Position numbers and translations under genes: made by a program
The notes under the pieces: model-generated
Databases searched by the model: none
What the model saw: only the letters and a program-made list of their open reading frames with translations
What the model was told of the DNA's origin: nothing
Part shown: positions 46,296 to 53,990 of the stretch, piece after piece
Layout: every line of letters starts with the position of its first letter
How positions within the stretch are numbered: position 1 is the stretch's first letter
Assembly (NCBI GenBank): GCA_030068525.1
Contig: JASJOS010000004.1
Coordinates: forward strand, 588,676-652,675
DNA from: Xanthocytophaga flava
Lineage (GTDB): Bacteria > Bacteroidota > Bacteroidia > Cytophagales > 172606-1
Length of the DNA: 64,000 nt
Direction of reading: 5' to 3'

Positions 46296-46341
46296 ACTAA
46301 AAACACATCACCCAAACGTCCTGGTATATTATAGTAAAAAA

Positions 46342-46872
46342 TCAGGAACCCGCAAACACACGAAAACTTTCTTCATTGTGGACTATACGATAGTATGTAG
46401 CCAGATCTGTTGAAGAAAATGTTGTAAAGCCTACCTGGCGTAATAGAGTCACCAGTTGACCACGATGGTAGGTAGAGTGGTTACTCATGTGCAACAATGA
46501 TTGCCAGAACTCCATTGAACCTTCTCCACCTTTAGGCCATTTGAAAGTAACAGGTTGCAGATACTTTTCTTCAGGATATGTATCTATCAGATTTTTCAAA
46601 TCGACAGATACATCTTCCCAGATTTGTATCAGGTCAGTTTTAGTACCTGTAAATCCAACAGATAAAAAAACAGGCGCAGAAACATTTTTCCAGTAGTCGA
46701 TCCAGACTTTCTGTGCACTGACAATATGGAGTACGGTTTGTTTCACACTACTGAAACTACTGACGATCTGTTGCTCCCATTGCTCATCATTGATTTGAGT
46801 CAACCAGTTAATGGCAATTTTATTTACCCAGATAGTATAGTCAGTTAATTCTAAAATATATTTTTTGTTCAT
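46342..46872 (-). CDS. DinB-family protein
   Basis: A 176-residue four-helix-bundle protein. It starts YILELTDYTIWVNKIAINWL. The putative metal ligands are the His in KQTVLHIVSAQKVWIDYW and the two His in HMSNHSTYHRGQLVTLLRQVG, the DinB/YfiT signature. Relatives are thiol transferases or hydrolases and are often stress-linked. The reaction here is unknown. Confidence 0.9.
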   Translation of the reverse strand: MNKKYILELTDYTIWVNKIAINWLTQINDEQWEQQIVSSFSSVKQTVLHIVSAQKVWIDYWKNVSAPVFLSVGFTGTKTDLIQIWEDVSVDLKNLIDTYPEEKYLQPVTFKWPKGGEGSMEFWQSLLHMSNHSTYHRGQLVTLLRQVGFTTFSSTDLATYYRIVHNEESFRVFAGS

Positions 46873-46981
46873 TTTTGATACAGAGATACCATGTTAGTTG
46901 AAAAGATATTCAGGAAGGATTCCCTGCGCCACAGGGATGCATTCTATGAGGCAGGGAAGTAGTACCCTCAATTGGGTATAG

Positions 46982-47485
46982 TTATCCCTGACCATATACC
47001 AGGAGTGAAGCCTTTACCAGTGTGTTCATAGTAAGCATAAATCCTGTAAGTGCTGCACTTGCATTCTCATTTGCTGCTATAGGCTCTTTAAGTGCGTGAA
47101 CGGTAATGATATAGCGGTGAAGCTCTCCGGCAGGTGGACAAGGGCCAAAATAGCCTTTTACTCCGATGTCGCTTAAGCCACCAACCGCCCCTTCGGGTAA
47201 GTTGTTTTCGGATAGGCTACCGGCATCACTGGCAAGGGATGTGATGGAAGGTGGAATGTTATATACGACCCAATGCCACAGTCCGCTTCCTGTTGGGGCG
47301 TCTACATCGTGCATGGTTACGGCAAATGCTTTTGTTTCGGATGGGGCATTTTCCCAATGCAATTCAGGTGAGATATTTTCACCCGAACAACCGGGTCCAT
47401 TACCAAACTGTTTTTGGGTAAACTGACCTCCTACCTCCTTGCTCCTCAAAGTGAATGTTTGTGTTACTGTTGCTTGTGTTTCCAT
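46982..47485 (-). CDS. YbhB/YbcL-type phosphatidylethanolamine-binding (Raf kinase inhibitor-like) protein
   Basis: A 167-residue PEBP-fold protein. Family blocks are FGNGPGCSGENISPELHWEN, AFAVTMHDVDAPTGSGLWHWVVYNI and GYFGPCPPAGELHRYIITVHAL, the last with the conserved G-P-C-P-P loop and HRY. The ligand is unknown in bacteria. A -7-like box TACCTTTG lies just upstream at 47512-47519. Confidence 0.93.
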   Translation of the reverse strand: METQATVTQTFTLRSKEVGGQFTQKQFGNGPGCSGENISPELHWENAPSETKAFAVTMHDVDAPTGSGLWHWVVYNIPPSITSLASDAGSLSENNLPEGAVGGLSDIGVKGYFGPCPPAGELHRYIITVHALKEPIAANENASAALTGFMLTMNTLVKASLLVYGQG

Positions 47486-47511
47486 TTTTCTTTGCGTTTT
47501 AATGTGTATGC

Positions 47512-47519
47512 AAAGGTAG
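47512..47519 (-). promoter_or_regulatory. Candidate -7 box of the PEBP gene
   Basis: TACCTTTG, followed by C, on the minus strand matches TAnnTTTG exactly and lies 27 bases before the start codon. A full TTTG -33 box is not present at the usual distance. Confidence 0.45.
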
Positions 47520-47544
47520 AGGCAAGCCCACAGTTCAATTATGG

Positions 47545-48438
47545 CTAATCGATCAAAGTCTGTTGGGAAAAGGTCATCTTTTGCTGCTGAAATTGTTTAG
47601 GGCTTATACCATACACCTGTTTGAACGATTGAGAAAAGCTGGAGTGATTTTCGAAACCTACTTTGTAAAACACTTCGCCCGGATGTTCGTTTTGTAACAA
47701 CAATGAAGTGGCTATTTCCATTTTGCGTTGCAGGAAGTATTGGCGGGGAGTAATGTTATAAAGTTTTATAAATCTCCGTTTAAACGTAGAGACACTGGTA
47801 TGACACAGAAAGGCTAACTCTTCTAAGGTAAGATTGTTGGTGATATTCTGCTCTACTGCTTTTCTCAGTTCAAGATCAGAGTATTCTTCCTGGCTCCTTA
47901 TGTGAAAAGACAACATTTCTTCCGGGTATTTTTCAAACAGATGAAGCATTAATTCTTCAAATTTCAGTTCTATCTTTTTGTCAGAAAAGGAGGAAGTCTG
48001 AGATTGAATCAATCTCAGAGAAGCTATATAGTTTCTGATAAACTCATCTTTCTCAAATACAAGGAATGGCTCTTGACTCTGGCTCGGCTTTGACGAAATT
48101 TTTTCAATACTGGAGGCGTATTTTAGAAAGAACTTCGTTAACACTGTATTATCAAAAAACAACATTGTGCTGCGATAACTCTTGTCGACAGGACGCTTTT
48201 CTGTCATCAGGCAATTACCAGACGAAAGTATGGCAAATTGAGAGTCAGTAATAATGGTGGCGTTATTGGCATAATGTACCACTTTTTCGCCTTGTTCCAG
48301 TAATGTAATGAGATTTTGCTGAAGAAATATCTGATTTCTCCGGGCTTGCTTGTCAGAAATGTAATGAAACAGGGCCAAATCCCGAATTGGTGTTTGGTCT
48401 GTCTGAGATTGGCCTGATAGCGAAGAATTATCTGACAT
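47545..48438 (-). CDS. AraC-family transcriptional regulator
   Basis: A 297-residue regulator. The N-terminal half has a cupin-like sensor (VVHYANNATIITDSQFAILS), with EKISSKPSQSQEPFLVFEKD ahead of the helical linker. The C-terminal double HTH (about 190-290) has LAFLCHTSVSTFKRRFIKLY and VGFENHSSFSQSFKQVYGIS. It lies about 60 bases upstream of the PEBP gene on the same strand and may regulate or be co-transcribed with it. Confidence 0.92.
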   Translation of the reverse strand: MSDNSSLSGQSQTDQTPIRDLALFHYISDKQARRNQIFLQQNLITLLEQGEKVVHYANNATIITDSQFAILSSGNCLMTEKRPVDKSYRSTMLFFDNTVLTKFFLKYASSIEKISSKPSQSQEPFLVFEKDEFIRNYIASLRLIQSQTSSFSDKKIELKFEELMLHLFEKYPEEMLSFHIRSQEEYSDLELRKAVEQNITNNLTLEELAFLCHTSVSTFKRRFIKLYNITPRQYFLQRKMEIATSLLLQNEHPGEVFYKVGFENHSSFSQSFKQVYGISPKQFQQQKMTFSQQTLID

Positions 48439-48843
48439 AGCTTTCTGATATAAATCTATCTCGAAACGTGAGTCATCCTGAAATTTGGATGAGAATAAAA
48501 CCCAAGCCTATGTTTTTGAAAATGTGGGCTTGGGGGTAATTTCTGAGAAATTTCTTTAGTTGCTTTGTTTATTGTCCCTTACATGATTCTACTTGCAGCT
48601 GTCTACTTTTTTGCTTGTCCAAAAAAGTAGGCCAAAAAGGACACTTTCTGCCGATCCTTCCCCCCACAAGGCCAAAGGCCAACCTCGCGGCAGAAAGATT
48701 GCCAACGCACCTACACTGCCAACGACGATTGAAGTCGTCTTTGCTCTCTTTGTGACACTTGTTCTTACTTTCTCAATGACACCCTTTTACTCAAAATTTG
48801 GGATGACTTATGTTTCCATTCGAAGGAAAACTGAGTTATACTA
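48439..48843. repeat. Dispersed repeat family 1, copy C, with left extension
   Basis: The left hairpin 48501-48508 with 48527-48534 has an 18-base loop shared with copy A. The main body (about 48590-48775) has ACTTTTTT/AAAAAAGT around GCTTGTCC, and the stem 48644-48653 with 48688-48697, which is perfectly paired but differs from copies A, B and D at three adjacent base pairs. A tail hairpin ACGAC/GTCGT follows (near 48721-48738). No gene is present. Confidence 0.85.
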
Positions 48844-49326
48844 TTATAACGTTTTTTCTAATAGTCGCATAATTTGTTCCAGCCCTTCTTTATCTACTTC
48901 ACTGAAATCATTTAACTGGTCGCTATCTACATCCAGTACACCGAACACCTGTCCACCTTTGAAGATAGGCACTACAATCTCTGATTTTGAATCAGAGGAA
49001 CAGGCTATATGCCCTGGAAACTGCTCTACATCGGGTACCAGTACAGTTTCCTGTGTACGGTAACAATAGCCACATACCCCTTTATCGAAGTCAATCCGGG
49101 TGCAGGCGATAGGGCCCTGAAACGGTCCCAGTACCAGTTGGTTGTTTTTAGTCAGGTAAAAGCCTACCCAGAAAAAGTCAAATACCTGTTTTAAAGCCCC
49201 TGTAATATTTGCCAGGTTAGCAATCAGATCTGTTTCCCCGTCAATCAGTGAAGCAATCTGAGGAATCAGAGTATCATATATCTCTTTACGATCAGTGGTA
49301 GTAGGAATACTAAGTGTTTCTGCCAT
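48844..49326 (-). CDS. msrC: Free methionine-(R)-sulfoxide reductase, GAF fold
   Basis: A 160-residue GAF-domain enzyme that reduces free Met-R-sulfoxide. The family blocks are FFWVGFYLTKNNQLVLGPFQG, then PIACTRIDFDKGVCGYC, VLVPDVEQFPGHIACSSDSK and SEIVVPIF. The three redox cysteines are all present (Cys75, Cys85, Cys109, equivalent to Cys84, Cys94 and Cys118 of the E. coli enzyme). I chose the ATG at 49326 (MAETLSI), which gives the usual family length, over 49365. It protects against oxidative stress. Confidence 0.94.
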   Translation of the reverse strand: MAETLSIPTTTDRKEIYDTLIPQIASLIDGETDLIANLANITGALKQVFDFFWVGFYLTKNNQLVLGPFQGPIACTRIDFDKGVCGYCYRTQETVLVPDVEQFPGHIACSSDSKSEIVVPIFKGGQVFGVLDVDSDQLNDFSEVDKEGLEQIMRLLEKTL

Positions 49327-49365
49327 AGGAATGAGTACATAGAAAGCCATATCAAAAGCTGACAT

Positions 49366-49813
49366 GGCGGATTAGTTTTGTCGATGCGATGTTACAAATT
49401 AGATTTTATACTTTAACGACAAACTTTCACGAATCATTCCAAAGGTAGCAGTATAGTAAATGACTTTAAGGATGACATAAAAAATTATCTGCGGTTTATT
49501 CACCGCAATACAACTCATGCGGTGAATAAACCGCATGGACTAATTTGCGGTTTGTTACACTCACTGCCCATACAGAAGAGAGTTTACAGTGCATGCAGAT
49601 CACGAAAAGTTTTTGGTGGAATAAACCGCAAGAGTTATTTTGCCTAGAATAAACCGCAGATAGTGTGTTGCGTGTAGTTCATGCAAAATTGTCTGAAGTA
49701 CAGTTTACTTGGATTTCAAAGATTTTCCTTTCCGAGGTTGTATGTTATCACCAACTTGCCTGAAAGGAAACAACAATAGGTAAAAACAGATAATCTTTAG
49801 CCACAAAACCACA
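49366..49813. promoter_or_regulatory. Intergenic cluster of GCGGTTTATTC motifs
   Basis: 448 bases without a gene. A perfect 18-bp inverted repeat (49490-49507 with 49518-49535) reads TGCGGTTTATTCACCGCA and its complement. Further single copies are TTTGCGGTTTGTT (about 49544), GAATAAACCGCA (about 49619-49630) and GAATAAACCGCA (about 49647-49658). The cluster lies between divergent genes and could be a multi-site operator. The mixed orientations could also mean a decayed repeat. Confidence 0.55.
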
Positions 49814-50458
49814 ATGAAATCACTTGCAACTATAAATTTTGGCGTCCTATACTGGCTTACAATGATAGGTTCTGTATTTTTTTCCTGTTCTGATCATGTT
49901 CAGGTAAATACAATTTATCAACTGGATTCGACTCAATTTCTACAGGTACTAATCTATTTAAAACAAGATTCTTCTTTACGTAACTTTTCTGACTCTACAG
50001 ATAAGGACTATATGTACAAACGTAAAAATAACCAGTTAATAGACGTAGACTTGGCAATTGCCTGGCGGGATTACAGATTAAATCAAGCAGTTTTCAGAAA
50101 TCTTACCCAGCAGGAATGGGTAGACTTTTTTACTATCCAGTCAACTCAACCGGAACAGATAAAACATATTATTAAGGATACTTTAATTAATTTGGCAAAC
50201 AGAGAAACAAATTATCACGTAAAAATAAATCATGATTGGGTTAAATTATCTCCAGGTTATGATACTCATCTAGTAATCTTTTTTACCAGAGTAAACTCAC
50301 GGATTATCCAGACTCATATTTTTCCAAAAATGTATTATGATGATTACCCTCACATCATGGACTTTGCAGGAGGAGAATTCCCTGTTTATACATTCTTCTT
50401 TGATAAAAACGGAAACAAAATTGTAAAAGTAATTTTTGGGATAACCACCTATAACTAA
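49814..50458 (+). CDS. Lipoprotein of unknown function
   Basis: A 214-residue lipoprotein (signal to VFFSCSD, Cys at 25). The mature part has short helices (DSTQFLQVLIYLKQDSSLRN) and beta strands ending YTFFFDKNGNKIVKVIFGI. No family recognised. Divergent from the Met-sulfoxide reductase gene. Confidence 0.7.
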   Translation: MKSLATINFGVLYWLTMIGSVFFSCSDHVQVNTIYQLDSTQFLQVLIYLKQDSSLRNFSDSTDKDYMYKRKNNQLIDVDLAIAWRDYRLNQAVFRNLTQQEWVDFFTIQSTQPEQIKHIIKDTLINLANRETNYHVKINHDWVKLSPGYDTHLVIFFTRVNSRIIQTHIFPKMYYDDYPHIMDFAGGEFPVYTFFFDKNGNKIVKVIFGITTYN

Positions 50459-50721
50459 CATTGGCTAACTGTTCAATTTTTAACACTTAGGAGCCTTTTA
50501 ATTTCTATAGAAAGATTTTGGATTCCATTTAAGCAGAAGTTAAAGCAGGAAATTTAAAACCAACTATTGTAGAACATATTGAGCACATAAGAACAGTAAT
50601 TAGTCAAGCACAATTTGATCCTATGAATTAGGCCAAGATAATGTACACACATATAAAAATGCCTCTACACAAGTGGTTACACTAAACAATGCAAATCTTT
50701 ACACTGAGTTATACAAAAAAG
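50459..50721 (+). pseudogene. Possible C-terminal gene remnant
   Basis: At 50533-50631 an uninterrupted frame reads AEVKAGNLKPTIVEHIEHIR and then TVISQAQFDPMN and a stop. The composition is coding-like and there is no start codon or signal. An upstream stop at 50530-50532 and a neighbouring frame (FWIPFKQKLKQEI) suggest a frameshifted leftover. The parent gene is not recognised. Confidence 0.35.
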
Positions 50722-51285
50722 ATGTATAATATAATAAGCCAGAAGTATATTTTATTGATCCTCCTAGCATTTTTGCTATCATGTAATTCTACTGACAACC
50801 ACATAGCCAAACTATCTTCTCCACAGATAGAACTAGTATTTGCAAAGCTAAAAGATGGTAAGCAGTTGCCTGCTGGTATTCTATCAAATGGAATAAAAGA
50901 AGGCCTTTGGCTAGAATATGATTTACGAAATGGATACATATTCAGAGCAACTAGTTATTCAAAAGGTAAAAAATCAGGAAGGGAACTTACCTATTATAAA
51001 AATAATTCCATTATGACAGATACCCATTATGTTAATGGAATTAAGCAGGGCAATTATATAAGTTACTTTGAAAATGGAAATCCAGATAGTAAAGGCCAAT
51101 ATAAAAATGATCAAACATCTGGTGTTTGGGAGTATTACCTATCTGATGGTTCATTGAGCAAGAAAATAGAATTTCTAAATGAAGGAGGCAAAAAGGTAAT
51201 ACTAGACAATGGATTAGAGATACCATTGCCTGATGAAATTCCCAATACACCAATTGATAGTTGTAATAAAGTAGTAATAGATTAA
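50722..51285 (+). CDS. MORN/YwqK-like repeat lipoprotein
   Basis: A 187-residue lipoprotein (LLAFLLSCNST, Cys at about 21) with three to four MORN-like repeats: GIKEGLWLEYDLRNGYIFRA, GKKSGRELTYYKNNSIMTDT, GIKQGNYISYFENGNPDSKG and TSGVWEYYLSDGSLSKKIEF. These G-x-x-x-G-x-W/Y-x-x-Y units are the YwqK family pattern. Automatic pipelines often call such proteins antitoxins, but nothing here supports a toxin-antitoxin role. The ATG at 50722 is preferred to 50689 because it starts a clean lipoprotein signal. Confidence 0.85.
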   Translation: MYNIISQKYILLILLAFLLSCNSTDNHIAKLSSPQIELVFAKLKDGKQLPAGILSNGIKEGLWLEYDLRNGYIFRATSYSKGKKSGRELTYYKNNSIMTDTHYVNGIKQGNYISYFENGNPDSKGQYKNDQTSGVWEYYLSDGSLSKKIEFLNEGGKKVILDNGLEIPLPDEIPNTPIDSCNKVVID

Positions 51286-51374
51286 ACACAAAGTTTTTGA
51301 AACGAAGCTTTTAGATATTTCCCTTACTTACAGAATTAAACACATGTATGTTGTGGTGAGCAGTCGTAAAGGCC

Positions 51375-51920
51375 TCAGTATGATACTTGTAACAATCTTT
51401 TCTGTTTTCGGATTGCCTCATCGAGAGATTTCTGTATGTACGCGATTCCTGCAATCGCTTCCGGTGAAGAGGCTCTTTTTTTAACCTCTTCCGGGTTTGT
51501 AAAGTCCACCTCTTCGATACGCTGATTTATCCATAGAAGATTACCCAACGGATCTATTATCCGGCATACCTTCTCGCCAAACCAGAGTGTAGTAATGTTT
51601 GTTACGGATGTGGCTCCAAGTGCCAGGGCTTTCTGGTAAGCAATTTCGATATCCTCTACATACAGGTTCAGAAAAGTTGGTGTAGGTCCCCATCCGTCTC
51701 TTGCGTCAAAAAGCATCACCATTGTGTTGCCAACTTTTACAACCGCATGAATAATCACACCTTCTTCATCTGTAATTCGGCTGTTGGGTACTTCTTCTGC
51801 ATCAAAGACGACGGTTAGAAAATGGATCATTTTTTCTGTAGAAGGGGAAATGATCCAGGGTGTTACAGCTGTATACCCATCTGGTACTGTTTTAACTGTG
51901 TGAGTTTTGTTGTCTGACAT
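51375..51920 (-). CDS. VOC (glyoxalase/PhnB-like) superfamily protein
   Basis: A 181-residue protein with two beta-alpha-beta-beta-beta VOC modules: VTPWIISPSTEKMIHFLTVV...VIIHAVVKVGNTMVMLFDAR and FLNLYVEDIEIAYQKALALG...ICRIIDPLGNLLWI. The last module holds the D-P-x-G-N-x-W motif of PhnB-like proteins. The metal ligands are not complete enough to name a substrate. The C-terminal 45 residues form an extra helix region. Confidence 0.87.
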   Translation of the reverse strand: MSDNKTHTVKTVPDGYTAVTPWIISPSTEKMIHFLTVVFDAEEVPNSRITDEEGVIIHAVVKVGNTMVMLFDARDGWGPTPTFLNLYVEDIEIAYQKALALGATSVTNITTLWFGEKVCRIIDPLGNLLWINQRIEEVDFTNPEEVKKRASSPEAIAGIAYIQKSLDEAIRKQKRLLQVSY

Positions 51921-51952
51921 GGTTGTGTGTTTTAATACCTCATTTTGTACAA

Positions 51953-51960
51953 CAAAACTA
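51953..51960 (-). promoter_or_regulatory. Candidate -7 box of the VOC gene
   Basis: TAGTTTTG on the minus strand matches TAnnTTTG, 33 bases before the start codon. No TTTG -33 box was found at the expected distance. Confidence 0.4.
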
Positions 51961-52054
51961 CTCTCCTCTTCTAAGATGGTAAGGATGTAAAAGTTGGAAA
52001 AAATGGCAAAAATCTTGGTTTATCGTAGCCGACCTGGTGTAAATAATCTCTCAT

Positions 52055-52942
52055 CTACTTGTTGTTTTGCCTGTATTGAAGCGGTGTACTCTGGACTTCC
52101 TTCTTAAATAGTTTGGTAAAATGAGTGGGTTCTGCAAAGTTTAAATGAAAAGCGATCTCTGAAATATCATTATTGGTAAACCGGAGCAGGTATTTAGCCT
52201 CCTCAAGTCTTCTTTCGGTTACGATACTCTTTGCTGTTTTGCCTGTGGCTGCTTTTATGGTTTGACTTAAGTGATTGGCTGTAATGTTGAGCATGTCTGC
52301 ATAGTCTGCCACCAACGTCTTGTGTATAAAATGCTTGTTTACCAGATAGTGGAATTGGGAGGCAAGAATCAAGCTTTGCTTTTCAATGGGGTGTTGTTTA
52401 GATCCCTCGTAAATTCTCCGCACCTGCCAGAGAACCGCCTGCAATAAGGCTCTCATTATTTGTGAATTATAGCTGAAACCGTTTACCTGTTCCGTTACAA
52501 TCTGCTGACAGTTTGAGGCCAGATCCCTGAACTCACTTTCATTGATAGGAAACAGATTGGTTTGTTTGATGTTGAAAAACGGGAAATCTTCTAAAAGGTT
52601 TACTTCTGATTCATACCGGATAAAATCAGATTTAAAACAGAGGCAAAAGCCAAACCAGTCATCGTTTTTTTCCCACTTCATTACCTGGCCTGGTGCGGCA
52701 CACACAATAAAATGATCCACATTTTCGAAGGTGGTTGTGTTGAGTGTAAAGTTTAGGCTCTTGGTACCAAAGCTGATGATGAGTGTAAAAAAATCGAGTC
52801 TATGGGGAGGATAGTGGTTGACCGTTAACTGGTTTGCATCACGCATGTCAAAGATGTGAAAAGAAGGATTGCTTGTACGAAGTGAGAGACCCGTGCTTTC
52901 ATAGGCTTCGTTTATTTCCTTAATAAGAGGGATTCCTGTCAT
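52055..52942 (-). CDS. AraC-family transcriptional regulator
   Basis: A 295-residue regulator. The cupin sensor contains RLDFFTLIISFGTKSLNFTL and HFIVCAAPGQVMKWEKNDDW. The double HTH at about 195-293 contains YADMLNITANHLSQTIKAAT and IAFHLNFAEPTHFTKLFKKE. It lies about 135 bases upstream of the VOC gene on the same strand and may regulate it. Confidence 0.92.
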   Translation of the reverse strand: MTGIPLIKEINEAYESTGLSLRTSNPSFHIFDMRDANQLTVNHYPPHRLDFFTLIISFGTKSLNFTLNTTTFENVDHFIVCAAPGQVMKWEKNDDWFGFCLCFKSDFIRYESEVNLLEDFPFFNIKQTNLFPINESEFRDLASNCQQIVTEQVNGFSYNSQIMRALLQAVLWQVRRIYEGSKQHPIEKQSLILASQFHYLVNKHFIHKTLVADYADMLNITANHLSQTIKAATGKTAKSIVTERRLEEAKYLLRFTNNDISEIAFHLNFAEPTHFTKLFKKEVQSTPLQYRQNNK

Positions 52943-53311
52943 TTTGAGTGTCTTTTACAGAAACACAGTGTTGAATAACTAACTTAGCCAAATAGGAATT
53001 CAATGTACGCCGTTTTATGAGGCATTTAGCGACAATTGTATTCTCTTTGCTCAAACTGACTTCTTATGGTTCACATTGAACTTGTTTAAAGCCATCTCGT
53101 AAATTAGGCAAAGGTCTTATCCTAAGACATAACTTTTGCAGAAAAGCATTCGGTAAATAAAGAAAAGATACCTAAAAAAAATACCTTACTAAAGAGAAAT
53201 ACTACTCTGTGCCCTATTGAAAGACCATTTCATTTCCCTGTCCCCTTTTGTCCTTTTCCTTCTGAAAGAATCAGTCTATCTATCTTTTTGGAAAAATTAG
53301 GTTCCCTCCCT

Positions 53312-53423
53312 GTCCTTCTGTAAGAATCTTGTGACAAGACCGGCGACCTTTCCGATTGGAATGTATTTTTTCACTCAGAAACCAAACACGGCTCTATTTG
53401 TCAAAAGATTCTTTAAGAAGAAC
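53312..53423 (+). repeat. Dispersed repeat family 2, simple copy
   Basis: An imperfect palindrome of about 110 bases. The left arm starts GTCCTTCTGTAAGAATCTTG. The right arm (about 53397-53423) is its approximate complement. The centre has GACAAGACCGGCGACCTTTC and ACCAAACACGGCTCTATTTG, as in the copy at 61965. Both arms here contain AAGAATCTT where the other copy has AAGGATCTC-like pairs, so pairing is kept. Confidence 0.8.
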
Positions 53424-53647
53424 AATAAAGAAATATGAAAAAAAATACACTCCCTTAAGTTGACAACATTGAGCGTCCGCTGCGTTGGTGGGTAAAGGCT
53501 TGTTTGGATACTATCACAAACCTGAACATGGCTCAATTTGCCCCAACGCAACAGACGTTGCTTTCAATTTAGGTCCGAACGGACGTTCGAACCAGCGTCT
53601 TTCCTTTTAAAACCTTTATTTCCAGAAAAGTTATGAGACACGATAAG

Positions 53648-53752
53648 GGCTGGCGGTCGCCCTGTTTCCTAACACGAATGATCGGGTATATCAGACAACA
53701 CTTTCTGATGTATCACATGCCAGGCCTGTAGGAATCAGGGCGACCGCCAGCC
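53648..53752. repeat. 17-bp GC-rich inverted repeat
   Basis: GGCTGGCGGTCGCCCTG (53648-53664) and its exact complement (53736-53752), 71 bases apart. The right arm continues as CTGCCACGACCTGGCGTGG and then CACCCTACA; a related string with CGCACACGCAGGTTCGCCCC, then TACA, lies at about 53830-53855. It is GC-rich compared with the surroundings, which suggests a mobile or amplified short repeat. Confidence 0.75.
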
Positions 53753-53990
53753 TGCCACGACCTGGCGTGGTCACCCTACATTACCAATGTTGGTTTACAA
53801 ATCCAAACATTCCCTGCGACAATCTGGGCGCACACGCAGGTTCGCCCCTACATTGGGTCGGATTAACACAATCATTCGGATGACATACAGTCAATCACAT
53901 CACCCTTATTCAAATCAAAACAAACATATGGACGTTCAGCCTGGCACTATTACTGTTTACTCACTACTCAAAATAACCAGATATAACTCC

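Larger units (their letters stand above)
52943..53990. repeat. Long repeat-rich gap without genes
   Basis: 1048 bases. From left to right: AT-rich DNA, then a family-2 palindrome (53312-53423, listed separately), then an imperfect inverted repeat with GCTGCGTTGG and CCAACGCA (about 53477-53555), a near-palindrome GGTCCGAACG/CGTTCGAACC (about 53569-53592), and a 17-bp inverted repeat at 53648-53752 (listed separately). The only frame near 53787-54005 is repeat-derived. Confidence 0.7.

Noticed and set aside
49735..49767. Single GTTATCACCAAC string like the nested family-2 hairpins
   Set aside because: Only one weak hairpin arm and no flanking family-2 sequence, so it was not counted as a copy.
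50722..51285. Toxin-antitoxin reading of the YwqK-like gene
   Set aside because: No toxin gene is adjacent and the protein is a lipoprotein, so an antitoxin role is not supported.
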